From positions 154,271,779-154,335,778 of the forward strand of contig NC_133393.1 of NCBI RefSeq assembly GCF_047511655.1: a stretch of DNA of 64,000 bases, given 5' to 3'. The stretch is from Castor canadensis. Lineage: Eukaryota; Chordata; Mammalia; Rodentia; Castoridae. Made by a program: the position numbers and the translations under genes. The notes under the pieces are model-generated. The model did no database searches. It was given only the letters and a program-made list of their open reading frames with translations, and was not told the origin of the DNA. Shown in pieces: positions 33,723-44,439 of this stretch; position 1 is the first letter of the stretch; every line of letters starts with the position of its first letter.

Positions 33723-34109
33723 TGCAGGAGTTTGCTAGCTGATAGGAGACTCTGAGGCAGTTTAGCAGGAAGCAACATTTTATTGTGCCAGCACAGACCC
33801 AGCAGACTCATGTTCAAAGGCTGAGCCCGAAGAACAAAGGGGTCTCACCTTATACACCCTTCAAGCAGGTTACAGAGGGAATGAAATTAAAAAAACAAAC
33901 AAATAATGTTTAGCCCATATCTGGTTACATGCAATTCTACAGGCTACTTCAGCCTAGTGCTAAGTGCACTTCTACCCCTAGTGCTATGTGACCTTCTTCA
34001 CCTTTGAATTCTTTAGGTTTTATCTCTGCGCTATACCATCCCTTCCCCACTGCTGCTTTATCAGGACTCAGTGCTAATTTGTTTTCTTCTGATCCTCCTC
34101 CCTGCTACA
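33723..34109 (-). repeat. 5' LTR of ERV-P
   Basis: 387 bp, same ends as the copy at 19562-19947. On the minus strand: a TATA-like TATAAGG, and AATAAA (plus tttatt near 33779). By eye roughly 8 percent different from its partner, so an older insertion than the elements nested in it. Confidence 0.8.
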
Positions 34110-34829
34110 GAAGCAGGGATGTCAGTTTTTCATCCTGTTATTGAACTTGTGGGCCCATGTAAGAAATCAGTACTTTTTAGCAAAAGCAGTTTCTAAGTAC
34201 CCAATATAGTAGTACTCAATAAACACAAAAACCCATGTATTTCAAATGCACTAACACCACCACATGGGGGGCCTTTGCTGCATTCCCTCAAAGGCACCTT
34301 TGGTACAAAAATTAAATTGGGTCTGGTCTCTGGGATCTGAGAGCCAACACTTGTTTCCTGCACACAAGCATGACTCATTTGTTCAACACACCTGTTTGGG
34401 AGTACTCACTCATGCCAGCTGAGTGGAGGCTTGGACACAGATACAGATGCCCTGCAGTGCCCAGTGGTGTGTTACATACACACCAGCCCCTTGTCATGTC
34501 CACCCCTTATCTACTCAGAATGTATATAGTGACCAGAGACAGTGCCTCTTAGTGGTTTTTCCATAGCCTCCTCCTTTTAAATAAGGGTGATTCTAGTACC
34601 TGCTTCTGGGTAGAGTTGCTGAGCTGCCTCTCACTTGGATATGTGGGGGAGGGAGAAGTCCTTGTTCCTAAGGTGTCTTTTCTGCCACTCTTGTTCTTGT
34701 AGGGCTGCTTGGCTGAGACTTCCAAGCTGTGTCTTATTAGGGTGAACATAAGGAAGCCATATTAGGATTGGAACTCACCCCCCTTACCCTTGCACATGCC
34801 AGAGGATGGAGTCTGTGATCAGAAGACTT

Positions 34830-35100
34830 CCAAATTCTTTAGAGTCCTGCAGGGAAGAATCCATGGCAGGACACATGGGTGTACATGGAGTTTATTAAAT
34901 TAGGGAAGGGAAAAAGAAATGGAGCATGGTGGGCGCAGGTGAAAGATGCAGGCAGAGTGTGTGCTTCTGCTCTCCAGGTGCTTTGAAAATTTACTAATCT
35001 ATGGCAAGGGAGGAACCAGGTGATTCCCATCCAATAGTCAATGAGTGGGGATAGGCGTGGGTGGGTCCCTGGCCAGGTGAAGTGGTCCCTGAGCCAAAAC
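34830..35100 (-). mobile_element. LTR-like fragment
   Basis: The minus strand carries a TTTAATAAACTCC poly(A) region followed by a CAGGGAAGAATCC-like block on the other side. It abuts a plus-strand LTR copy, giving a head-to-head arrangement. Confidence 0.4.
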
Positions 35101-35104
35101 ATGG

Positions 35105-35475
35105 TTAATCTGAGATGTGATGCTTTTCTATGAGTCCCAAACTACCCCTGCTTTTGGCCTGCCTCACAGGCACCCCACCACTTACTAGAAGGAGCACACC
35201 TGGTCTCAAGGGATTGAGAAACTCTCATGAGGGAGGGTAGATGGTTGAGCAACCAATCTAATTGCCACTATCTCCTCTAGCTTCCCCTAGCAACTGTTAA
35301 CCCCTGAAAAAATTTCCCGGCCAGGTAAACTTGCCCTCCCCTATATCTACCCCAAGTCTGTAAGCAGCAGTGGGGTTCTGGCTTTGGCTAGATACTCCCC
35401 TCTGTTCCTGAATAAACCTGTGCTGGCGTCTGAGCCATCTCCCAGCTGTCTGTCCTGTGCCTCTTTGGTGTAACA
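35105..35475 (+). mobile_element. LTR copy, ERV family B
   Basis: cccctatatctaccccaag, then AATAAA at 35411-35416, and a probable end TTGGTGTAACA at 35475. A sister copy in the opposite orientation lies at about 30290-30790. The left end is uncertain. Confidence 0.55.
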
Positions 35476-35789
35476 TGCTTCCTCCATGTGGCTGCTCTTG
35501 ACCTGGGGGCAGGATATGATCACCCCCGTTCCATCACCCTGGGTCTTGAAGGACACTCTACAGGGGGCCCTCTGCACTTCCAGCCTGGCCTCTACAGCAC
35601 CTAGCCACAGCATCCTGTTCAGCCAGGTTCTTGCCCGGGTCTGGGAGCTCCTCCAGGCAGGGGCCATGTCTCCCACAGGTCCAGGTCCTTGATGCCCAAC
35701 ATAGGAACAGGGGCTCATAAACTGAAATGTATATTTAAACTGTACACCTTGGAGATGGGGAACCATATACCTCGGTGGTTGAATGCATG

Positions 35790-35920
35790 GGCTGGTACTG
35801 CCCAGACTATCTCCAGAGACCTCAGTTTCCCTTTCTTTCAAATTGGACTAATAGTTATGTGCCTTCCTCATAGAGTTGTTCTGAGGACTTAGATGAAGGA
35901 ACACACAAAGTGCTCAGGTG
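35790..35920 (+). repeat. MIR element cut by the ERV junction
   Basis: cctcagtttccctttctttc, catagagttgttctgaggac and ttagatgaaggaacacacaa, followed by gtgctcag. The usual last MIR words are missing where the viral LTR remnant starts at 35921. Confidence 0.65.
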
Positions 35921-36016
35921 GACCCCAGCTGGCTGGAAATAAACCTCACTTTGTGGCTTACATTATCGTGAGTGTCTTTTGTTCCTCTGAGGGGTGGTCA
36001 ATTTCGGACCCCAACA
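35921..36016 (+). repeat. 5' LTR remnant (last 96 bp)
   Basis: Matches 44031-44126 with 3 differences. U3 and the promoter are missing. It keeps an AATAAA (35938-35943), which the 3' LTR has lost. Confidence 0.9.
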
Positions 36017-36018
36017 TC

Positions 36019-36036
36019 TGGAGGTCCCACCGAGAT
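36019..36036 (+). promoter_or_regulatory. Primer-binding site of ERV-G
   Basis: TGGAGGTCCCACCGAGAT, two bases after the LTR end. It is not the tRNA-Pro type. The closest I can recall is a tRNA-Thr 3' end, with about four mismatches; the assignment is tentative. Confidence 0.5.
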
Positions 36037-36173
36037 CTCAGCCCCTCCCTGAGAGGAACAAATGGCCTCCGATACCGAGGTTTAGTTGAGAAAGACCGTG
36101 GAAGGAGGACTGGCCACCTCCGTTTGGAGGGACTTAGAGTCCCCACCTGAATTTGGTTGAGAATTCTCATTGA

Positions 36174-36452
36174 GTGGAAGGAAAGGGTTACAGCCCTGGA
36201 GGCTTCACTATCGGAAGTCGTGGGAGACATCCCCGACGGTCAGGAACCGCGCTGGCATCCTCAGTGGACACCATTTGGGCGGTTTTGGGTAAGGATCCTG
36301 AATCTGGTGTGAATGGAAGTGCACCTGTGAGAGTAGTCTGGTTGACCGGCCGGTACTTGTGCATGTTAGAGAGTCCTGTGCGAATTTGTTTGTCTGATGG
36401 AATTGTCTCTTTTGTTCTTTGTTGTCTCCTCTGTCCCTCTCTCCTGATCATC
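36174..36452 (+). other. Open leader frame fused in frame to gag (glycoGag-like)
   Basis: 93 codons without stop run directly into the gag ATG in the same frame. There is one in-frame ATG (36363) and a hydrophobic stretch of about 17 residues (36402-36452) just before gag. The placement resembles the N-terminal extension of murine leukaemia virus glycoGag, which starts at a non-AUG codon. Expression is not shown. Confidence 0.5.
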
Positions 36453-38114
36453 ATGGGACAGGCTCAGGTAACTCCTAAGACCCTTCTTCTCAGTTATTTT
36501 TCAGAAATCTGCGCTAAGGGACACAATTATGGGGTGAAATTAAGAAAGGTAAGTTTGATGCCCTTTGCTCAGCGGAATGGCCAACCTTTAATGTAGGCTG
36601 GCCTTCTCAAGGTACCTTCTCCTTGGACACAATTAAGAAGGTCCTAGATGTCATTAATAGACCCGGTCTTCATGGCCATCCTGATCAATATTCCTACGTC
36701 CTTATTTGGCAGACTTTAGTAGAAGGCCCCCCTTCCTGGCTCTGGCCATTTATCCACGGGGCACCTACAGACTGGCCTGCAATACTGACCGTGTCGGGGA
36801 ACACCCCCACTCCCGTTAATTCCCCTAAGAAGCCTATTCTGCAGGAAGACCCAACTCTCCATCCATCCTTGATAGACAGATTGTGAAGTAAATCCCCTGC
36901 CATATGCCACTGCCGTGCCACTCCAGCCAGAGGCAGCTGGCCCCGCTGAGTCTCCCCACTTGTCAGCCTCCCCGTCTGCACCCCCTGCCCCGGTCTCCGG
37001 ACCGGTGAGGGGACTCAGGCCCCGTAGGCAGTGAGAAGAAACCCCAGAGGAGGAGCCCTCCTCCACTTCCACCGGGCCCCCCATCCTCCCAGTGCGGGCC
37101 CTGGGTGGTGCTGGTCCCGATGGGGGACGCACCTATCAATATTGGCCTTTTTCAAGTAGTGACCTGTACAACTGGAAAGCCCAGAATCCTCCTTTTTCTG
37201 AGGACCCTAGAGGCCTGACTGATCTGTTCGAGTCCATTTTGCATACTCACAGTCCCACATGGGATGACTGTCAGCAGCTCCTTAAGACTCTATTCACCAC
37301 CGAGGAACGGGAGCGGATTCTCACTGAAGCCAGAAAGAATGTCCCCGGCGACAGTGGGCGACCGACCACCCTGCCAAACCTGATTGATGATCATTTTCCT
37401 TTAAACAGACCTGACTGGGACTATGGGACTGCAGAAGGTAGGAGGCGTCTCTGGGTCTACCGCCAGACTCTTATGGTAGGTCTCCGGGCGGCAGCCCGCC
37501 ACCCTACCAATTTGGCTAAGGTAAAGGCAATAATGCAGGGGGAAAATGAAAGCCCGGCCACGTTCCTTGAGCATCTTTATGATGCATACAGACAGTATAC
37601 CCCCCTAGACCCACTAGCGGAGGTGAATCAGTCAGCCGTGATAATGTCCTTCATAAATCAGGCTGCCCCTGATATTAGGAAGAAACTATGTAAGCAGGAA
37701 GGGCTTGGGGAGATGACTACCCGGGATCTGATGAAAGTAGCTGAAAGGGTTTTTAACACCCGAGAAACCCCAGAAGAACGAGAGGATAGAATCAGGAAGG
37801 AGAATCAGGAACTACAAGAAAGGATTCGGGAGGAGAACAGGGAACACCAGAGTAAGGAAAACAAGAAACAGCAAAAAGAGATGGCTAAGAGATTGCTAGC
37901 AGGAGTCCAGGGTCTGGCCGGACTGAGTTCTGGACGGACCGGCCCCACACGTCCCTGAAGAGATCGACCCAGGCTAGACCAGGGACAATGTGCCTATTGT
38001 AAGGAATATGGGCACTGGAAGAAGGAATGTCCCAAACTCCAGGGTCACTCGGGACCAAATAGCAGGCCCAATAATGACGCCCTGGTCCTGTTAGCTGGAA
38101 TGGACAGTGACTAG
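36453..38114 (+). pseudogene. ERV-G gag
   Basis: Starts Met-Gly (myristoylation type). The matrix frame is left near 36560 for another frame, which has a stop at 36884-36886. A capsid-like frame (37092-37958) returns to the original phase and carries a charged Glu/Lys/Arg-rich C-terminal helix. A TGA at 37956-37958 interrupts it. The same frame then encodes one CCHC zinc knuckle (37989-38030) and ends at TAG 38112-38114. Two frameshifts and one nonsense codon disable it. Confidence 0.85.
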
Positions 38115-38582
38115 AGGGCACGGGACTCGGACCCCCTCCCCAAGTCTTGGGTAACCATATATGTGGAGGGGAAGCCCATGAGATGCATGGTGGACACAGG
38201 GGCCCAATATTCAGTCCTTAATAAACCTACTGAGCCACTGTCCCAGAAAATTAGCCTCGTGCAGGGAGCCACTGGATCCAAGGCATATCAATGGACTAGC
38301 AAACATCAGGTGGATTTGGGCCAACATCAGGTGACCCATTCCTTTCTGGTCATTCCTGAGTGCCCTGCCCCCCTTCTGGGATGCGATCTGCTAACTAAGG
38401 TGAGGGCTCACATTCACTTTGAGCCAGACGGTATCAAAGTGACAGATGGACAAGGACAGCCCCTCCAAGTCTTGACCATGTCTCTCGAGGATGAACATCG
38501 CTTGTTCTCCTTGCGGGACCCTCCCCCGAAACCTATTGAGTGGTGCCCTGAAATGGCTTATTGGATTCAAACCTACCCCTAG
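38115..38582 (+). pseudogene. ERV-G protease
   Basis: Same frame as gag beyond the TAG. Active-site triplet DTG (38193-38201) followed by Ala, the retropepsin signature, and a downstream LLGCDLL block. The frame ends at a TAG (38580-38582) near the protease/reverse-transcriptase border. Confidence 0.85.
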
Positions 38583-40536
38583 GCTTGGGCAGAAACAGCA
38601 GGTGTGGGGCTGGCGGAACATCGAGCCCCGGTAATAGTAGAGATCAAGGCTTCGGCTCAGCCCATCCGAGTCTGTCAGTATCCCATGTCTTCCGAGGCAT
38701 GGAGGGGGATTGCCCCTCACATTAACCATCTCCCGGAGGCCGGACTATTACGGCCCTGCCGTTCTGCTTGGAATACTCCACTTCTCCCCATTAAGAAACC
38801 CGGGGGAAAAAGACTATCAGCCAGTCCAAGATTTAAGGGAAGTAAACAAGAGGGTCGAGGACATCCACCCCACAGTCCCCAACCCCTATACCTTGCTGAG
38901 CCATTTGCCCCCCTCCCATGTTTGGTATACCACTTTGGACTTGAAAGATGCTTTTTTTAGCATAGCCCTGGCATCCAATAGTCAACACATTTTTGCCTTC
39001 GAATGGCATGATGAAAATACGGGAACCCCCGGACAGCTAACATGGACTAGACTTCCACAAGGTTTCAAAAACTCCCCTACTCTGTTCAACGAGGCTCTTA
39101 ATCAGGATCTGGACTCATATTGCTGGAGCCACAGTTCCGTCACACTTTTGCAGTATGTAGATGACTTGCTTCTGGCAGCTGCATCTGAAGCTGAGTGCTG
39201 GAAGCCACTGGAGACCTCCTCCAGGAGCTGGGGAAGTTGGGCTATCGGGCCAGTGCAAAGAGGGCTCAAATTTGTAGACAAACAGTCACCTACCTGGGGT
39301 ATGAACTAAAAGAGGGAACCAGATGGTTAACGAATGCTATGAAAGAAACTATTCTCAGACTCCCCGTCCCCACCTCGGCTTGAGAAGTCCGCAAGTTCCT
39401 GGGGATGGCGGGCTACTGCCTGCTGTGGATATTGGGGTATGCTGAACTGGCAAAACCCTTATACGAGGCAACTAAGGACAAGGCCCCTTGGGCCTGGGGG
39501 CCAGATCAGCAAAAGGCCTTTGAGGAGCTCAAGACCGCCGTCGTGAGAGCTCCGGCCCTGGCGCTGCCAGACCCTCTAAAGCCCTTCACCCTCTTTGTAG
39601 ACGAAAGAAGGGGGATAGCGAAAGGGGTACTAATGCAGCACCTAGGGCTCTGGAAGTGGCCAGTTGCTTATCTATCCAAAAGGTTAGACCCAGTTGCAGC
39701 GGGCTGGCCCCCATGCCTGCGGATCATAGCGGCAGTTGCCCTAATGGTAAAGGACGCAGATAAGCTCACTTTTGGGCAAAATCTGAAGGTGGTAACTCCC
39801 CATGCAGTAGAGGGGGTCCTAAAGCAGCCTCCACGTAGATGGATGACCAACGTCCGACTGACTCATTACCAAAGGCTCTTGCTGGATGCTCCCTGCATCC
39901 TCTTCTCCGAACCAGTTTCTCTAAATCCGGCCACATTGCTGCCAAATCCAGACCTGGAAGCCACTCTACATGACTGTCAGGAGATTATAGCTGAAACCAC
40001 CCAAGTGCATCCCAATCTCCAGGACTCAGCCCTACCCAACAGTGAGCTGGTATGGTATACAGATGGGAGTAGCTTCATCTCGGATGGGGTGCATAAGGCA
40101 GGCGCAGTGGTGGTGGACCAAGGTAGGAACATAATTTGGAGTGCCCTGCTGCCCCCGGGGACCTCAGCCCAGAAGGCCGACTGATCGCACTGGCAGAGGC
40201 ACTTGAGCGGGCTGAGGGAAAACGAGTGACTGTTTATACCGACAGCTGTTATGCTTTCGGCACCGTCCATGTACATGGTGCCATCTACCGGGAAAGGGGT
40301 TTCATTACAGCGGAAGGAAAGGAGCTACGTAACCTCCCAGAGATCCAGAGACTACTGACTGCGGTGCAGAAGCCCCAAGCTGTTGCGGTAGTACATGTTC
40401 CTGGTCACCAATCTGCCCAGACTCCGGAAGCTACAGGGAACCGGCGTGCGGACAAAGCGGCCCGAAATGCTGCTTTGGCCTCCACGACCCTAGCGCTGAC
40501 CTTACCTGTGCCCGAGCTTCCACACTTGCCACCGTG
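38583..40536 (+). pseudogene. ERV-G reverse transcriptase and RNase H
   Basis: The RT fingers start in the gag/pro frame (38604 on), shift near 38813, and carry YVDD (39154-39165). The frame shifts again near 39195; a TGA lies at 39381. The connection domain follows (39405 on). RNase H shows YTDGSS (40056 on) and, after another shift near 40180, a second conserved YTDS block. At least four lesions. Confidence 0.85.
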
Positions 40537-41805
40537 ACCCAAGTACACCCTGGAAGACAAACAGTGGATCCAAGATCACCAATGCCCAGAGCCCAATCAG
40601 CAAGGCTGGCTGATCTTTCCTGAAAAGTTAGGACTGTTTCTCTTCTCCAATTTAAATCGAGCCAACCATTTAGGCAAGAAGAAACTACTTGCCCTCCTCG
40701 AGTCGCCCGCTTCCAGTTCCCACATCAAACAGCCCAGATTCAAAAGATTGTGGACCAATGTGCTGGGTGCCAGGCTATGAAACCCAGCAAAAGGGGACTC
40801 CTACATACAGGTACACGGGTACGGGGGAGGGCGCCAGGACAGAGCTGGGAAGTGGATTTTACTGAAGTGAAGCCGGGAAGGTATGGGTAAAGGTATTTGT
40901 TGGTTCTGATAGACACCTTCTCAGGCTGAGTGGAAGCCTTTCCTACAAAACGAGAGACTGCTCAGGTTGTAGTTAAGGTTTTGCTGGAGGAAATCATACC
41001 CAGATATGGCATCCCCGAAACTCTAGGCTCTGATAACGGTCTGGCTTTCATCAGTAACGTCCTACAAGGACTGGCCCGGGCAGTGGGGACTAACTGGAAA
41101 CTGCATTGTGAATATAACCCCCAGAGCTCAGGGCAGGTAGAAAGAATGAATCGGACCCTGAAGGAGACCTTATCTAAATTAGCCATCGAGACTGGTGGAA
41201 ACTGGGTGGCCCTCCTACCCTATGCCATCTTCCAGGTTCGAAATTCACCATATGTACATGGATTGACACCTTTTGAAATTCTATACGGGGCTCCGCCCCC
41301 CAATGTTGTCTGAACCCTACTGGACCAAGACCCCAGTACGGCCCCAAATTACTTGGCCAGCTTAAAAGCCCTACAGGAGGTCCAACGTGAAATCTGGCCC
41401 ATAATGCGTGCCTTGTATGAGACAAAGGACACATCGAACCCGGAACATGGCATCGTCCCAGGGGATTGGGTATGGGTAAAGAGGCACAAAGCCCGCACTC
41501 TAGAAGAAAGATGGAAAGTCCCTTACCTGGTCATTCTGGTTACCCCCACTGCTCTTAAGGTTGACGGCATCGGGCCTTGGGTCCATCACTCCCACGTGCG
41601 TCAAGCCAATCAGCAGGAACAGAAAGAGGCTAGAGAGTGGACCGCGCGGTGGCACCCAGATAACCCATTGAAGCTGAAGCTTTTGCGACCCCAGGAACAT
41701 GCAGAGTCTTCAGGAGCAGCCACGGATGGGTTGGCTGGTCGCTCTGATCTTGCTCAACACCCAGAGCAGGAGCCTCGCAGAAACCAACCCTCACCAGCCC
41801 TATAA
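40537..41805 (+). pseudogene. ERV-G integrase
   Basis: The N-terminal HHCC region is broken (about 40640-40800). The DDE core is visible: D in VDFTEV (about 40853), D in GSDNG (about 41030), E in GQVERMN (about 41140). A TGA at 41311-41313 interrupts the frame, which then continues to TAA at 41803-41805. This end overlaps the start of env by about 107 bp. Confidence 0.83.
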
Positions 41806-43627
41806 GCAAACCTGGATACTCACTGATGGGGAGACTCATACCACCCTTAACAAGACTACTCGCACTGCCCCCATAGGAACTTGATGGCCGGAGCTTCAAT
41901 TCTGCTTTAGAGACATCAATCCTGCCTACAAGTCTACTGCCCCAGAGTCAGCCCGACGTTATGGTTTTTATGCTTGCCCCGGTCACAAAAAGAACAAGGA
42001 CTGTGGGGGTTACAATACTCCTTCTGTAAGTCATGGGCATGTGTCACATCCAATGATGGTGAATGGAAGTGGGGGATATCGAAACCGGACCTAGTCAAAT
42101 TTGCCTTTGTAAACGGGGTACCCTGGGGGCGCAGAATTCTGTCACCCACCCATGAATGCCAGCCCACAGATACAGATAGAATCAAGGTCACCTTCACTGA
42201 CAGTGGCAAAGAGGACACCCCCAGGTGGATACAAGGCAAGGTATGGGGACTTGTGTTTTATAAATATGGTGGACATTCTGGCTCGACCGTAGTAATCAGA
42301 TTAAAAGTTGAGCCCATGGGGCCACCGTCCAAAATGGTAGGCCCCAACAAAGTACTCAAGCCGCCCTATGTAGAGCCACCTCTCGGACCTCGCACAACCC
42401 CAGTCCCTACCCGGCCTCACACAAAGGCTAGTATTAAAACTCCAGGACCATTAGGCACCGGTCCTCCCTTGGTGAAGCCCAGTCTCATGACCGGGTCCAC
42501 AGACCCCCTCTGGAATCTGGTAAATGCTGCATTCCTAACATTGAACCACACCAACCCTAATATGACTACCTCCTGCTGGCTGTGCTATGATGTGAGGCCC
42601 CCATTCTATGAGGCAATAGGGCTAAATGTCACCTACGATATCTTGACTAGTGAAAACCCCACTCAATATTCCTGGGGAGACCATAAGAGAGGTCTGACCA
42701 CACAACAAGTGAGCAGCCAAGGAACCTGCTTAGGGAAGGTGCCGGTGGGAAAACAGGACCTATGTGCTGTTGTAGAAAACAACCCCACCTGGGGTGATGG
42801 CATTAAGTGGGTAATTCCAAAAGGCAATGGATGGTGGATATGCTCACAGTCCGGGCTCACCCCCTGCCTATCAACTAATATGTTTAACGGCTCTAAAGAA
42901 TTCTGTGTCCTAGTGACTGTGCTGCCCCGCATCATCTATCATTCTGAGGAGAGCCTATATTCATTCATACTGGAATACAGGAACAGGTGAGAGAAAGAAG
43001 AGAGAGCCTATTTCTGCATTAACCATTACTACCCTACTTAGCCTAGTGGTGGCTGGGGCAGGAACTGGCATAGCCTCCCTGGCTACTCAACATAAAGGGA
43101 TGTCCTCGCTGTGTGCAGCCATAGACAAGAATATAGAGAGGATAGAAGCCTCCATTAGTCACCTAGAAAAATCCCTTACCTCTCTATCTGAGGTAGTGCT
43201 TCAGAACCGACGGGGCCTAGACTTATTGTTCCTTCAGCAGGGGGGAATATGTGCCGCCTTAGGGGAGGAATGTTGTTTTTATGCTGACCATTCAGGGGTA
43301 GTTAGGGAGTCTATGTCTAAAGTGAGGGAAGGACTGGCAAAAAGGAAATGGGAAAGGGAAGCCCAAGAAAATTGGTTCGAAGCCTGGTTCAATAGGTCCC
43401 CCTGGTTCACTACCTTGGTCTCTACCCTGGTGGGCCCTCTGGTCATACTACTGTTTATCTTAACCTTTGGTCCTTGTATTCTGAATAAGCTAGTGACCTT
43501 CGTGAAAGATCGAGTTAGTACAGTCCAACTAATGGTCCTGAGGCAGCAATACGAACAATTACCTAGCCCTGAGGATGTTTACGCTCCTTACGCTTGTCGC
43601 CCAGATGAGCATGATTCCTCATTATGA
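41699..43627 (+). pseudogene. ERV-G envelope
   Basis: The frame starts at 41699 with a Leu-rich signal-peptide-like stretch. It meets TGA at 41882-41884, then shifts near 42010. The surface subunit has a proline-rich middle and the CWLC motif (about 42571-42585). It ends with TGA at 42988-42990, immediately before an R-K-K-R furin-type site in the next frame. The transmembrane subunit has an [10 protein letters not shown] helix, a CX6CC motif (43250-43276) and a membrane anchor (about 43420-43500), and stops at 43627. Confidence 0.87.
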
Positions 43628-43644
43628 ACAACTAAAGTGGGGAA

Positions 43645-44126
43645 TGTTAGGGTACAAATGTTAGGGTACCTTTGAGGCTTGCAGCCCACTCAGCCTGAAA
43701 CCGGCCATGGCTAACATGACCCAAGCCACCACTTACTGGAACTAAGGGAGGTGGGACAGTTTCTGGGAACAGGGACTGTTTCTGGTTAATCTTGCTAGAA
43801 CAGTATGTGAGTCAATGAGTTGAGACACCTGGTGTTTACCAAATTCCTGATAAATAATCTTCAAGTAATCTTGCCCCACCACCAGGATGTAGGTGATATC
43901 CGAAATATGTGACCCCAGGGACCATAAAAATTGCTGTGTGACCGTGACTAATGTCTAAAAAAATATAAAAGCAGCCTGAACTTTGTATTCAGGGTCCTCA
44001 TTGAAACCCGCTGCGTGGGGTGGATACCCGGACCCCAGCTGGCTGGAACTAAACCTCGCTTTGTGGCTTACATTATCGTGAGTGTCTTTTGTTCCTCTGA
44101 GGGGTGGTCAACTTCGGACCCCAACA
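43645..44126 (+). repeat. 3' LTR of ERV-G
   Basis: 482 bp from TGTTAGGGTAC to CCCCAACA, preceded by a purine tract (aaagtgggga). It opens with a tandem aatgttagggtac duplication. TATA box at 43964-43970. The poly(A) signal matching the 5' copy reads aactaaa, so AATAAA is lost. Confidence 0.88.
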
Positions 44127-44439
44127 GATTCAGGCTCTGTTCTGGACTCTGCAGGCTGCTGAAATTCCTAAGACCAGCATTTGTCACAAAATGTGGTGCT
44201 TGCGTGTGGGCTGGGGGAGGACCAGGGGAGGGAGGAATGTTAATAGTCCACTTTAAAGTTAGGCAGGAAAATAAGGTACTGAGGAGAGAATAATTAACTC
44301 TGGCTTGAGCAGGGGGATGGTGGATCCAAGAAGGGTGAAAAGAGAAGTGGCTTTTGAACCGACTGGGTCTTATTTAGAGAAAAAACTCTTTCAATGGCAG
44401 ACAGAAAAACTTTTCAGTAGCAGGCCACCTGAATCATAA

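Larger units (their letters stand above)
19562..34109 (-). mobile_element. Minus-strand class I ERV with both LTRs, split by later insertions (ERV-P)
   Basis: Near-identical LTRs lie at 19562-19947 (3' LTR) and 33723-34109 (5' LTR), in the same orientation. Reading leftwards from the 5' LTR there is a tRNA-Pro-like primer site (33697-33714), gag matrix-like coding remains (about 33081-32791), poorly preserved sequence, env remains (21005-20187) and a polypurine tract next to the 3' LTR. Later insertions break it: the family A solo LTR plus L1 (21132-27947) and at least two LTR-like pieces (about 27975-28260 and 30290-30790). No convincing pol remains are visible. A 4-bp flank match GAAG exists on each side, but it is not cleanly abutting. 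Confidence 0.75.
35921..44126 (+). mobile_element. Gammaretrovirus-like provirus (ERV-G), 5'-truncated LTR, defective
   Basis: 8.2 kb: LTR remnant (35921-36016), primer site (36019-36036), leader, gag, pro, pol, env and complete 3' LTR (43645-44126). Gene order, same-frame gag-pro with a TAG between, pol/env overlap and a CX6CC transmembrane motif all point to a class I, gamma-type virus. Every gene has stops or frameshifts, so nothing here is expected to yield virus. The 96 bp shared by the two LTRs differ at 3 positions. Confidence 0.92.

Noticed and set aside
35921-44126. ERV-G as an intact virus or as an expressed captured env gene
   Set aside because: The surface region has a stop and a shift, and another break sits at the cleavage border. 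The 5' LTR lacks its promoter.
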